64,000 nucleotides of DNA. Origin: Ridgeia piscesae (lineage: Eukaryota > Annelida > Polychaeta > Sabellida > Siboglinidae). The stretch covers positions 1-64,000 of the forward strand of contig JAODUO010001207.1 of assembly GCA_025642075.2 (NCBI GenBank). Reading direction: 5' to 3'. A program made the translations under genes and the position numbers. Below, piece after piece: positions 36,950 to 47,905 of this stretch. The notes under the pieces are model-generated. The model worked only from the letters and a program-made list of their open reading frames with translations, was not told the origin of the DNA and ran no database searches. Within the stretch, counting starts at the first letter, position 1. Each line of letters starts with the position of its first letter.

Positions 36950-37266
36950 ATAGTCAAGTTGCCATAATGATGACCTTGCAATGTTAACTACTGTAAACTT
37001 TTTTTATGGAAATGTATTTTATATAGGTAGGATAGCAAAATTAGCTTGGTTGCACCTTGTGCAACCTTGAGCATTTCTCAGAATTCAAGATGGCGGTCTC
37101 GGCCATCTTGAATTTCGGCAAATTTTCATCCTTTGATCTCGATGACATAGACGGTCGTGTAATACCTCTTTATAAGGTTTTTTCAGGATGGGGAGTCCAT
37201 TTCTGGAGTAATTTTTTGGATACGGTGTCAAAGTGAAGGTCAAATCAGAGGTCAAAGGTCAAATTT
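36950..37266 (+). repeat. Left terminal inverted repeat of PIN/CXC unit
   Basis: Contains an internal hairpin ATTCAAGATGGC-7 nt-GCCATCTTGAAT (about 37084-37114). Pairs with 40122-40451 along its whole length with small indels. Confidence 0.8.
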
Positions 37267-37373
37267 ACTTGTACAACCTTTAGCATTTCTCAGAATTCAA
37301 GATGCATGTATCTATTAAGGAAATAAAACATATGTGAATTAGAATTTATTTGGCACGCCTTTTCGATATGCAA

Positions 37374-37443
<70 letters not shown>
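37374..37443. repeat. (TA)n microsatellite
   Basis: About 35 TA units just beyond the 3' end of the PIN/CXC frame. Confidence 0.95.
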
Positions 37444-37445
<2 letters not shown>

Positions 37446-37474
37446 CAAAGAAATGAAGAGTAAATTTATTCATC

Positions 37475-39905
37475 ATGTCACTTCGCTCCCCTTCGTCGTC
37501 TTCGATGTCCAACTGCTTGCTGATGAAAGGATTACAGCAGATGTCTCGTCCATCGCATTTGCACGAGTCCGTGCATGAAAGGCCTGCGCTGTTGCAGCTG
37601 CAGCGTGTGCCACTGCATGCCTTGCACTCTGCAGTGCAGCTACAGCTAACTACATCCAGTAGTGCTTGGGGAGCAACTGGCGCTGTTGAGACGGCCGTTG
37701 TGATGGCGGAGCCTTCGATGTTCCAACCAAAGTTGGCAATGTTTCGAGCTTCTTCAGGTGGATCACGTTGGTCCGCGGCCTTCCACAGTAGCATCTGAAG
37801 ATGAGCTCGTAGCACATGCAACTGCAGGTTGGCATCAATCGGTGGAAATTTCTTCAGTGGCGGAGGTTTCTTATGGCCACGATAGAAGTGACCACGTGCG
37901 TCATTCATTGTTGTACACCCCTTCTGTCCGTAGAGGGGCTGACCGAGCACTTGATCGAGACCTGGTATATCTGTCTCCAGGAGCTTGAGCGCTGACTTTT
38001 TTCCTCTTCCAAAGGGGTACGACACTGTATCGCAACCTGACAGTGCGTGGATACCGAGAAGTTGACTGCACTTTTTGGGGCCTAACCGCTGAACAGTTTC
38101 GTTGATGTCCAAGATATCGCCATTTCACTTTTCCATATGAATCTTGGCGACAACTCGCATCCTTGATGTCCAGTACACCAAGAGAACGAAGACGTCGATA
38201 TCATCAAAGACACAGTCCTGCATGTTGACGAGTTGGGTGTTGTGTGGAAGGGGATAGCTGCATAGAGTTTGGTTAAGTAGATTCTTGTTCTTGGAATTGT
38301 GAAGAATAACTTCTTCTCGGCATGGAGTGAAGGTGTTTGGGGTTAGACGTACTTCCTTGGCTCTTCCTCTTCTCATCCGCTCATGGTTCTTTGCGCTGGG
38401 AGCATCTTGGTCATATCTGTCGAACAGAATGATTTTCTTGGAGGCAGCAGGGTAGTGGGCCAGTCGAGTGCCGAAGCTTGCAGCCAGGTCTCCTTTAGTC
38501 CCTGAGACTGGCCAGACGACGTGGTACAGAAGGTGACCGGCATCAACCAGAACCACGTTTGGAGCACATGGAGTCATGACAGAGACACTGAGAGACTTGA
38601 CGAGCACGGCCTTGTCACCCTTCCTCAATGATCAGGGTCGGAGGGATTGGACTCAGTTCAAACTGGAAGACATCGGCTATATCAATGCTGCGCTGCTAAC
38701 AGCCGACTGAACAGCGTCACGACGTCGTAGATAGCCTCCCTTGACAGTGACTGCCTTCTTGAGCAACTCCATTGTTTTGACCTTCTTCTTTATTGTCTTG
38801 TGGAATTCACTGCTTAGCAAAGCGGAGAACTGCCTGCTCTGCTCACTCCCAATGGCCAAAGCGTTCTGAACATTCACTGTGTCTGGCGCCACTTTGCAAT
38901 TGCAGATGTTATAGACAACTGGTTGCTGGCCATTGAGGGGGTGACTCTACTTCTCCAGCTCCACCGCGATCTTCTTCCGATCGGCCTCGTCCAGTCTCCT
39001 TCTTCCCTCTCCTTCCTCCTTGTGCTTATTCTGCTCCTCCCCATCTACTTCACCATGTGGCTTCTGCTCCTCCCCAGCTTCATTGTACATATGTTCTGTG
39101 GCGATGTCAAGGTGGGCGCACACACTGAAACTATTCACCCACACAGCATCTTGCTCGGGGCTCGTTGAAATGCCCTTCATACCTCCAGAACCCTTCCCTC
39201 GCTTGATATATGTCTGCTCTCCGAACTGATCTGCTGGCACTGCGGTCCCCCATCCGAGTGCCGACAGACATGCGCACCTGCCAGTAGGTCCTCCTTGGCA
39301 CGCTGGGGAGGTGCTCCATCTGTCGCACATACCAGCTCAGGTAGCGGGCATAATTGTGGTGACCGGCTGCGAAGAAGTATGGCAGCATTGCCTTGAGACA
39401 GTGCTGCTGGAGGAGGAAGTCACCGTTCCGCTCTCCGCGCAGGAACATGACTGACAACAGTGTAGGCTTGACAAAGCAGTCCACCCACAGCCTCCCGGTC
39501 GGGTGCCCTCCGGCTGTCTCCAGGTAGACATTCAGCTCCTCATATGTCTTGGCGCCATTCGAGTAGAAATTATGCAGCAACACGGCCATGATGAGACGGT
39601 ATGCCCGTAGAGCATTGGTCCAGGCCTTTCCGTTGACTATGCTGGTGATGCCAGCAAACGCTGCACTGATGAGAACGTCCACGCCTGATGCCTTCATCAG
39701 TGTTCCTACACAGCCGAGGAAATTCATGAGAGTGTGCATCATACCCGGGTGAAGTATGACGTTCATCCGGCGCAGAGGATCGTTCCATTGGACAAGGCAT
39801 GCAGTCTGATACAGTTGGAGGTCCACTGTGATGTGGGTGCATCCCAAAACTATTGAGAGCCTTCTCGAGATTCACAAGCGTAGTTATTACAGTGTCGGGG
39901 TGAGC
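37475..39905 (-). pseudogene. PIN-like nuclease/CXC-domain transposon-associated protein, broken
   Basis: Conceptual order: N-terminal helical region (TTLVNLEKALNS, then from 39847 HPGMMHTLMNFLG, NGKAWTNALRAYRLIM, FLRGERNGDFLLQQHCLKAMLPYFFAAGHHNYARY), a charged linker (39.3-38.95 kb, rich in E and K), KTIKKKVKTMELLKKAV, then a PIN/FEN-like core with VVLVDAGHLLYH and IILFDRYDQDAPSAKNHERMRRG, the acidic strand DDIDVFVLLVYW, LLGIHALSGCDTVSYPFGRGKKSALKLL, and a C-terminal Cys-rich CXC/tesmin-like segment (SCSCTAECKACSGTRCSCN). The family is metazoan, multi-copy and uncharacterised; a DNA-binding CXC domain joined to a nuclease-like fold suggests a transposition or recombination role, which is inference. 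Damage: frameshifts near 39870, 39200 and 38900, a deletion removing the H.EAD motif before DDIDV (about 38195), and a TGA (about 38122) at a Trp position. Confidence 0.75.
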
Positions 39906-40121
39906 AGATCATCGGTCTGAACACAACCAGTGTATTAGACTTCTGGGCAGAGCCTGCCACCAAGCGGTCTTGCTGAGCATTGACTGGCCTGTCGTTCCCG
40001 TGGACTTGCGACTATTAAGCGTTTCTTGAAAATGAAATCTTGGGACAAGAATATACAACTTACTGTAGAATGGCTCACATATAATCGGTCTATATAGGTG
40101 ATTTGTTCCTGGTTTTACGTC

Positions 40122-40451
40122 AAATTTGACCTTTGACCTCTGATTTGACCTTGACTTTAACCCAGTATCCAAACAAATACTCCAGAAATGGACTCCCCAT
40201 CCTGGAAAACCCTTATAAAGAGGTATTACACGACCCTCTATGTCATCGAGATCAAAATTCGAACATTGGCCGACATTCAAGATGGCCGAAACCGCCATCT
40301 TGAATTATGGGAAATGCTCAAGGTTGCACAAGGTGCAACCAAGCTAATTTTGCTCTCCTAACTATATAAAATACATTTCCTTAAAAAAAGTTTACAGTAA
40401 TTAACATTGCAGGGTCTCCTACAGGAAGTATATGAGCGGCAACTTGACTAT
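40122..40451 (-). repeat. Right terminal inverted repeat of PIN/CXC unit
   Basis: Inverse of 36950-37266. A minus-strand frame through it (from 40298, MAVSAILNVG...) is partly matched by the left copy, but the left copy is interrupted, so it is not called as coding. Confidence 0.8.
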
Positions 40452-40880
40452 AATCTTTCTCTCGTGCCACTGTGACATTACATCAATACCAACTTTTCTA
40501 TTTGTTGCGCTACGTGTTGGGCGTAATCCAAACTTAGATGCTGCTTGGGTTCAACCAGCCAACAGGTTTAGCTTTTTGTTGTAGTCTAGTAGTCCATATG
40601 AAGCCTGGGGAGTTGTGATGTTGGAGAAGGGGGGTTGCTATAGATAGCTATATAGCTCGCATTTTCTTGATAATAATATACATAATTAACTATACGCAAT
40701 TGATGCTGCGAAGTGCATGCACACCACGGCGATTTAGGTGCGCATGGTAAAACGGAAAAACATCGCAGAAATGCCGCTCCGTTTCTAACATCCACACTCT
40801 TTTCGGTGCTGGTGTGTCGTCGGTGAAGGTGGACACATCCGTGAATGTGTTAGAATTGAAATTACGTGTTGTCTTTATAG

Positions 40881-40932
<52 letters not shown>

Positions 40933-40974
40933 ATATATATATATACACATAATATATATATATATATACACATA

Positions 40975-41038
<64 letters not shown>

Positions 41039-41418
41039 TATGTGTGTGCGTGCGTGCGTGTTTGCGTGCGCGCGTTCGTGTGAATACATAGAGGCCTATG
41101 TGTGTGGAGAAATCTGTGACGTTACGAAGTACACCATGGTTACTAATGGCTATTAATTTTATAAACAGACAACTGTATACAGTTCACCGTAGAACAGTAG
41201 GTGGCGCTCAACTGCAAGAAATTATGGAGTCATCCACTCACCATTAGATAAATACTTTGTTGTGCGTGATGTAATTTAAATGCATTTCCCTATTTATCGG
41301 TGGAGCGTGTCGTTAGCAAGTTTTAAAATGTACCATTTTATAATTATTTGTGGGGATATTTTGGGCTAGTTTTCGAGGGCCATTGGGCTTGAAATAGTTT
41401 TTTGACCTGGCAACACTG
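40452..41418. other. Right subterminal part of the hAT-like insertion; TA arrays
   Basis: Holds (TA)n runs at 40883-41030 with an internal ATATACACATAATATATA repeat and a short TGTGTGCG tract. No coding sequence recognised. Confidence 0.55.
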
Positions 41419-42609
41419 CTGGCGTCTCACCGCGATCGTGTATCATTCCTGGGCGTTGCCGGTCGGGTTATTCCGCCGGTTGTTTGTGTCTTGGCGTTAT
41501 TTGCTTTATTTTGGGCGTGTTTTTGGTGCCCCTTCATCACAGTCTTTAGCGCACAGGCTTGTAATTTAATATAATTGTTGCATGTTTCATTAATGCCACA
41601 CACCACTTGCTCACCCGTCGCTGTCGCTGGTTTGCCCTACGGCTACGGGGGATATCGCCATTTGGTGTGGTCCCTTCCATTTGCTTAATTGCTTGTACGA
41701 GAGGGGCCCAGCTGGTGTTTGGCTTTGTTTTGTCGCCTTTTCCTGTTGCCACAGTGTTTTATGATTGGTTTTCTGTTGTTGTGTCTGCTTTTCAGTTCCC
41801 ATCGTTTGGCTTCTGACACATGTTTTGCAGGTTTCAGCTGTCTGTTTGCTTCTTTTGTGTGGTTGTGTTCGGCATTGTTGCATCTGACCTTTTGGTGTTT
41901 TGTTGTTGTTAGGTCATGGCATCCAACGCATCGCTGGTTTGTTCGTTGTGTATACATGTGTGTTTTTGCCTTCCTGGGTCTTCAGGCTACGTGCACAGCT
42001 GCTCGTAACGGCTCACTGTGCATGGTCTTGCGTGTTTTTGGTGGACAGGTTATAGCGACCCTGGTGGCGCGGCGGGCCTTGTTTTTTGCCATGTTTGATG
42101 ATATTGTTTTCCCCTTACCCATGCAGGTTCTGTGGTCGATGGCCGGTTCGCTGCCGCTTTGCTTGCTGTGGGATCTGCACTGTACGCCTTCCGGGGTGGT
42201 GATTTTGTGTCCCCCCCGTCTGTTGTGTGGCTGTTCGTTTGGTTTGTACATGTTTGATTTTGCGGATAGTGTTCGGCTTTGTGTGGGGGTTGTTAGGTGC
42301 CTTTTGGCCCCAACATTTATTTTGCTTAGATAGCTAGTTGCTTAGATAATTTCTCGCTACAATCCCAATTGACAAACATGACATCTATATGCTTTTAAGG
42401 GGATTTGCTTTAATTATCTAGGCCAGCGGCAATGCTCATAGTCTTGTATACTATATGACTTCTCTTTACTTGTGTAATTAAAGGGCATTGGCATTTTCCA
42501 CCCACATTTGTTTCTGTTTGTCTTGCTATCTCTCGCTCCATAAACCGAGCAGCAGGCTCCAATATTTTATTTACTTAGTACAGTACCGGTGAGGGTGAGT
42601 AAAATAGCA

Positions 42610-43262
42610 ATGCTCAAAAGTCAAGTCAAGATGTCGGACAAATTGGCAACAACTGTAGGTTTGCACATGGTGCACCGTAGAATGTCACGATCGTCTGATT
42701 AGTTATCAAAAATTAACATTCCATGTCTAGTTGTGTCTACAGAGATATATACATTGCACCGGGTATATTGTCATTGTCCCGCATTAGTTTACTACGGTCT
42801 TAGTTGGGACTGTCCTGGATCGACGACAAGTGGGACAACATCATCATTTTAGCCACTCCCATTATAACATTAATAAATCGACAGTAAGACCACTTATTTA
42901 TTGACCATGTTTCATACATATATAGACATCGATAACGATAATTCTAGATAAACATCCCGTATCCGGGTACAGCGTACCTTTAGGGTTAGCGCTGACGGCT
43001 CCAGCAACGACAGTGCGAGTGTCACCGGCAGTGACAGTGTCAGGCGGGCAACGATCTGGGTCATTCTGTTTCACTTGGGGTCTCCGACTTGATCAAGTCG
43101 ACCGATCGTACTCAGTCATTGCTACGAAGTCTTCCCTCGAACCCTGTATGTGTCGAGTTTGTGCTTCTGCCGGCTACAGTAGGTGGATGTGCGTTCCAAG
43201 TGCAAACATGAAAATATAAAAGGATCCGCAAACACTGCCTCTCCGCGACAGATGCCAGATGA
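42610..43262 (-). repeat. Leader-exon module, copy 3 of 3
   Basis: Homologous over its whole length to 3945-4612, including the putative promoter (TCCTTTTATATTTTCATG on the minus strand near 43208-43224) and the first-intron start. Its intron side abuts copy B of the 6-kb element. Confidence 0.75.
42978..43064 (-). pseudogene. Signal-peptide first exon of Ig-domain gene, copy 3, frame-altered
   Basis: Reads MTQI, hydrophobic ARLTLSLPVTLALSLL and then EPSALTLK before AAAG|GTACGC. Aligned to copy 1, four bases are missing after GAGCC. The exon is 87 nt and ends in phase 0 where the other two end in phase 1. Joined to a phase-1 Ig exon it would be out of frame, so it is a likely dead copy unless its partner exon also changed. 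No Ig exon was found between 19.6 and 42.6 kb. The hydrophobic leader itself is intact. Confidence 0.55.
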
Positions 43263-43674
43263 GATTTGCTATGACATAGTGGGAAAACCTGGCAGGCAAT
43301 ACAAGAAGCGGTATTATGGGATAACGGCCTAATAGGCCATGAGCCAGACCTCGAAATTTGAGCGACGGGTTAATTTTTCGGAGTGGCTATACATCCGAAT
43401 ACGGTCGATTAGCCTGGGGGAATATACGTCCGGATACGGACAAACAGCGTAGGTCGGTACTCAGGCTACTTGTTCGGATACATTTCTCCGGGAGTTTAAT
43501 TCAAATTCACACAAACGGCACAATTGAGAAATATGGACGTGGACGGTGTGTTCGCGGATTTAAAAAATGTATCGGCTGCTGTTGCGCAATTTGAAAATAG
43601 TAACTTTATATACTTTATAAAAGAGATAGTAGGACAGTCGAGGAAGATGTCCTTCTGCAAGAATTAAATTATTG

Positions 43675-43679
<5 letters not shown>
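43263..43679. other. No gene recognised
   Basis: A 78-codon plus-strand frame at 43358-43594 has no known domain. It contains ATACATCCGAATACGG and ACGTCCGGATACGG words related to the 29.6-29.75 kb patch. Confidence 0.4.
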
Positions 43680-43724
<45 letters not shown>

Positions 43725-43743
43725 AATATATATATATATATAT

Positions 43744-43785
<42 letters not shown>

Positions 43786-43800
43786 ATTATATATATATTA
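43680..43800. repeat. Imperfect (TA)n array
   Basis: TA runs interrupted by TTTTAA and ATTATTATA. Confidence 0.9.
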
Positions 43801-45075
43801 TAAAAGACCACACTTTATATACGTGTTTTTTTAAACATTATTTCTAATTTCCCTTGGTTATCTTAATCCTAGCTGATTGAAAATTAATAGTAGCGACACC
43901 TACCTTACTTGTTGTTTTGTTCTTCGTATTATGCCATATTTATACAAAAATGGACTAGTAAAATAAAACAAGGCTACAAACATGGGCGTTGTTCCCATCT
44001 GTACCAAATGTTGCGTGAGTGACATTTATACTGGCCGGCCCGCCAATCGAACACATGAATAAAACTTGCCGTATTTTACAATTTAAACATGCACTTAGAC
44101 CATTTGATTCAGTTAGCGCAAACATATGGCTAAAGAGGTCGATTTTGTTTGCGAACCACGGGTACAATATTATTATTGGCTAACATTCGTTCGTGAGAAC
44201 GTTAAAGGGAACCAAAAGGGAAATGTTACATGCCGCGCGCGTCAAAGAGTTAATAGAAACCAACCATTTCGAAGGGTAATCACACTTTTAATATCACTTG
44301 TTTGTGAATAAAAACTAGATTGATTTTGCCAGAAGTGGTATACTTTAGCTAATTGACGTTTTACTGAAGACCAAATAACCTTACGACTAACTGATTTAAG
44401 CAGAATAAATGTATGATCAAAAGGGATCAGGTAAGCCCCCCAAAAAAACAAACAAACAAACAAACTGTATCAATCAAGTGGAAGTATTACTTTCCCTTCG
44501 GTGGTTTTCAAACAAACTAAATGATCAGTGGGTGGAATTACCCCAGTTGCGACAGTTTCACTTTGCATTGTATTTGACTTTGGATTGTTATAATTAGCCC
44601 GCCATGATAATCTTAGCAATACAAATTATGCGAATTTCTTGCTGTTTCTATCATTGGCAATTAATGTTGTGGGCGTCCTTTGAATTAACAAGTTCAAGAA
44701 TGTTCCTTAAAGTGAAAGTACGAGAGAAAAACGGTGTTCTATATTCCTATGTATTGGCTGCAAGAGATATAAACTATATCCTTATCTTGAACGACAGATG
44801 TCAAAATAAATAAAGCTAATTGCAAAACAGAAGCCTTTCCAAGGACCACAATATGTCGCCATCCTAACTCTTACAACTCGAAGTGGTGGTAGTTTCTACC
44901 CGTATCGCGCGACAAGTGTAGATTTGTAATTGAAAACGTCAGGAGTTAATGGCTCGCCAAAGATAAAGGTATCTCGGATATCATTCAATACCGTTGTCAG
45001 CAGGTTCATTACGGTGTGCCAACCGCGCTACTGTTGAATTTCGATCTTTAATTAGCCAAATCCTAACAAAGTCCT
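43801..45075. other. No gene recognised
   Basis: AT-rich DNA with short frames only; no domain, RNA gene or repeat boundary noticed. Confidence 0.4.
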
Positions 45076-45345
45076 TTTAGCAGCTCTGGCAATAAGCGCG
45101 GATATCGCTGTTAGTGCCAGAGCAGAACTGGATAGATCGGATCGCGCATGCATGTCCGGTTAGCATTAGTTTCAGTGGCTACTCGTCGACATACTAATGA
45201 CTTCAGGTTTATGCGACGCCCTGACATCATTTGTTGCGTGACTTAAGCTATCATGACGGGAAAATTGAGATCAGAGATATCCGCAGAACTGCTCTGGCGA
45301 TAAGCGCAGAAATCTTCCTTATTACCAGAGCAGAAGTGGATCTGT
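45076..45345. mobile_element. Hairpin-rich MITE-like repeat, copy 1
   Basis: Starts with a hairpin (CAGCTCTGGCAATAAGCGCGGAT...TTAGTGCCAGAGCAG), followed by GGATAGATCGGATCGCGCATGCATGTCCGGTTAGC and ending with ATTACCAGAGCAGAAGTGGAT. The terminal words AGAGCAG.TCTGGCAATAAG are inverted at the two ends. Confidence 0.7.
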
Positions 45346-46259
45346 GGGGATGTGGATTTGCGTTAAATGTTTAACTAAAAATATCCAACCGTAAAGTTAG
45401 TGTGCAGTGGTGGCAAGTAATGAAGTTCACATACGTCTTTACACTAGTAATTTGTCTAATAGTCGGCGTGTAAAGACAAAGTTAACGAAGAAATGTCTAT
45501 GTAAAGTAACAATGCCATTACTCCGTTACTTTCGTTTGTGTAGGAGTGTGTGCATGTGTGTGTGTGTGCGTGCGCGTGTGTGTGTTTGCGTGTGCGTGCG
45601 TGTGTGCGTGTGTGAGCGGATGTGTTGTTTGTGTGTGTGTGAATAAGTTAAGTTTTACACTTGTCAGAATCGGTTTTATAGTGAGGAAGGAGCAGCAAAT
45701 TGTAACAGGAAATCTGCGGTTTAGAACGTGGGCAAAGGGTTCCAGAGCGGAGGAGCGTCGTGAGGAGGGGAGCGGGTCCCCGGGCTGGAAGAAATGTCAA
45801 TCGAGGGCGGAGGAGTTACTTTAACTAGAAATCCAACGATGTTTGGACGTCCTAACAAGGGCCGTCGTATGCAGCAATGATTAGCTAGGATCAACAACAC
45901 CCACATCATCATACAGTTTTGATTTAGACATAACAAATGAACACCGTTGTCATCTTCATATTGCGCCAGATCATTGAAAGGCAAGTGAATACCAGGTCCT
46001 ACTACATGTCGGTTACGTGGACTTAAGGCTGCGTTTGACACTATTTCGAGAGATGGATTGTGGAAAATAGTTAAGACATATATTGGGGTGGACCCCAAAT
46101 TGAAACACTGATTACAGCCCTGTATGTCACAGTGATTAATGTGCAGCCGTCAACAACAGATAAATAACAGAATCGTTTAAATTTAAACAGCAGCGTGACA
46201 AGGGTGTTTTCTTTCTAAAAGAGCTAATGCAAATAGCTCATTCTTGATAACAACCTCAA

Positions 46260-46616
46260 CTTTGACATCATATATACAGATAACATAACGTTAATATCAA
46301 CCATGATCGATAAGCTGCAAGTTGCCAATGAAGAGATTACAGTTGCTTATAATAAATGGGGTAACAAAATCAATATCTCCAAGTGGCAGGTCATCACCTC
46401 ATTAGACTAGCATATCATCCTGGAAGACGAAGAATTCAAGTCTGTGAGAAGTCTGCTTCTTAGGCAGCATAGTACCATCCACAGAGAGATATGTTAATAG
46501 AAGAATTGCTTTTGTATCACCCGCCTTCGCTAAACTCAGAAACTACATATTCTCAAACAGAGGTATTTCAACGAGAATGACAACCGGTTAGTGTGTAAAT
46601 CTCATATTGCCTCTAG
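46260..46616 (+). pseudogene. LINE reverse-transcriptase fragment, degraded
   Basis: The frame reads IIYTDNITLIST, a decayed (Y/F)ADDI.L box, then KLQVANEEITVAYNKWGNKINISKWQVI, the usual segment following the catalytic Asp pair. After a TAG at SLD it continues HIILEDEEF, and later NCFCI in another frame. The order matches non-LTR reverse transcriptases. It lies exactly between the two MITE-like copies. Confidence 0.65.
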
Positions 46617-46992
46617 CAATCGCCAGAGCAGCTCTGGCAATAAGTGCGGATTTCGTCCTTATTACCAGAGCAGCTCTGGCAATAAGCACGGATATCGCTG
46701 TTAGTGCCAGAGCAGAACTGGATAGATCGGATCGCGCATGCATGTCCGGTTAGCATTAGTTTCAGTGGCTACTCTTCGACATACTAATGACTTCAAGTTA
46801 ATGCGACGCCCTAACATCATTTTTTGCGTGACTTCAGCTATCTTGACGGGAAAATTGAGTACAGAGTTACCAGCAGAGCAGCTCACGCAACAAATTTCGC
46901 CAACCGGACGTGCATGCGCATCCCCGCACATCCACTTCTGCTCTGGCAATAAGGACGACTTGCGCACGTATTGCCAAAGCAGCTCTGCGGAT
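46617..46992. mobile_element. Hairpin-rich MITE-like repeat, copy 2
   Basis: Shares over 200 bp with copy 1 (GCGGATATCGCTGTTAGTGCC, GATCGCGCATGCATGTCCGG, TGACGGGAAAATTGAG). It begins with an extra inverted AGAGCAGCTCTGGCAATAAG unit and ends CACGTATTGCCAAAGCAGCTCTG, so its terminal inverted repeats are clearer. Confidence 0.75.
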
Positions 46993-47514
46993 CTGTCTTA
47001 TATCAGTTTCCCAGCCATGATCGTCTAAATGGTTCCGGGTCGATCAAGTCAGATAAGACACTGGATCCCCGCTGCTAACAGCAGAACCATGTACTCTAGG
47101 TAGGATGAAATGGTGGGTTGTGTCATCCATGAATATAGAGAAAGGAGCGATTGGTCTATGCGGCTCAAATAAGTAAGTCAAGTCTTTGGAAGCATCAACT
47201 AACCTCATCAACATTATCCTGTAATACAGTATGTATATATATTTGATATATACTACATATATGTACAATATATATATATATAAAATACGTATCTTACGAC
47301 GCAAATATATATTCATATACAGGGCTGCCTACTTGAAAACATATTTTTCCGTAATGACGGGGAGGACGTGATTGGTGGTCGGGGACTGTTACATTAAAGA
47401 GCAAACATTTTACTCTTGGTCTAGGGACAAATGTGTGACGTTGTCATGTTCCTAGTCAAATAGTGCTGACATGAAGGTATCAGAGCAGTGTGGAATTGCA
47501 AATCAAATTCTTGG
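46993..47514. other. No gene recognised
   Basis: Contains a short AT-rich patch (47.22-47.32 kb). Nothing coding. Confidence 0.4.
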
Positions 47515-47905
47515 ATTAATTAGGTGAAATATAGAGTATAAAGAACTTTTAATACCACTGTACAAAACAATAGTTAGGCCTCATTTAAAATATTATATAC
47601 GGAGGCCATATCGCAAAATGATACAAAAACCTAGGGATATTAGTTTAACAACACTAGAAACCAGGAGGTTGAGAGGAAATCAGATAGGAGTGTTTAAAAT
47701 ACTGAATGGGTACGAAAATATTGACAGAAATACTTGTTTCTCGGTCAAGGAAGAGAGGACTAGATGACATGGAGTTACATTAGCAAAGAAGCAGTGTAGA
47801 CTAGATATTAGAAAATTCTAATTTTCACAAATAACTGTAATTAAATGGAACAGATTATCAACTGATTGTGTAGGTGTTAATATATTAAAAATAAAGTCAG
47901 GCATG
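47515..47905 (+). pseudogene. LINE 3'-terminal coding fragment, degraded
   Basis: One frame reads PLYKTIVRPHLKYYIRRPYRKM, then LTTLETRRLRGNQIGVFKILNGYENI, SVKEERTR, a stop, then HGVTLAKKQCRLDIRKF and WNRLSTDCV. This is the C-terminal end of a CR1/L2-type LINE polyprotein. An internal deletion removes the LQRRATK region between PYRK and the TTLETRR block. Confidence 0.75.

Larger units (their letters stand above)
36950..40451 (-). mobile_element. 3.5-kb unit with about 320-bp inverted repeats carrying a PIN-like/CXC gene
   Basis: Left repeat 36950-37266 and right repeat 40122-40451 are inverted copies. Both start ATAGTCAAGTTGCC, then GCAATGTTAA.TACTGTAAAC, GGAAATGTATTTTATATAG, GCAAAATTAGCTTGGTTGCACC, the AAGATGGCGG..TCGGCCATCTTGAAT hairpin and GGTCAAATCAGAGGTCAAAGGTCAAATTT. 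Between them lies one minus-strand gene relic and a TA run. No target duplication was found, so it may be an independent transposon nested in the hAT-like element or its internal cargo. Confidence 0.7.
36670..41426. mobile_element. hAT-like insertion, 4741 bp, with 8-bp target duplication
   Basis: Element ends are 36678 and 41418. Terminal inverted repeats are CAGTGTTGCCA and TGGCAACACTG. The octamer CTGGCGTC flanks both sides (36670-36677, 41419-41426). Removing the insert and one octamer restores the sequence seen in copy A at 16032-16050. An 8-bp duplication with CAGTG ends points to hAT; P and Merlin are less likely alternatives. No hAT transposase is seen inside; the interior is largely taken up by the 3.5-kb PIN/CXC unit. 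Confidence 0.88.
36575..42595 (+). mobile_element. 6-kb non-coding element, copy B (internally deleted, interrupted)
   Basis: Inverse of copy A at 10137-16105. The parts are 36575-36677 and 41419-42595, separated by the hAT-like insertion. Relative to copy A about 4.5 kb is missing: the join at about 42265 links sequence equivalent to 14.9 kb directly to sequence equivalent to 10.44 kb. The 214-codon plus-strand frame here (41689-42333) is hydrophobic only because of the T/G-rich composition, and it is not conserved as protein with copy A. Confidence 0.7.

Noticed and set aside
39909..40298. 129-codon minus-strand frame in the right inverted repeat of the PIN/CXC unit
   Set aside because: The first part is readable in both inverted repeats (MAVSAILN...), but the left copy is interrupted and the frame runs across the repeat edge; probably non-coding terminal sequence.
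41689..42333. 214-codon plus-strand hydrophobic frame as a membrane protein
   Set aside because: Copy A has indels that break the equivalent frame, and the frame crosses the deletion join of copy B.
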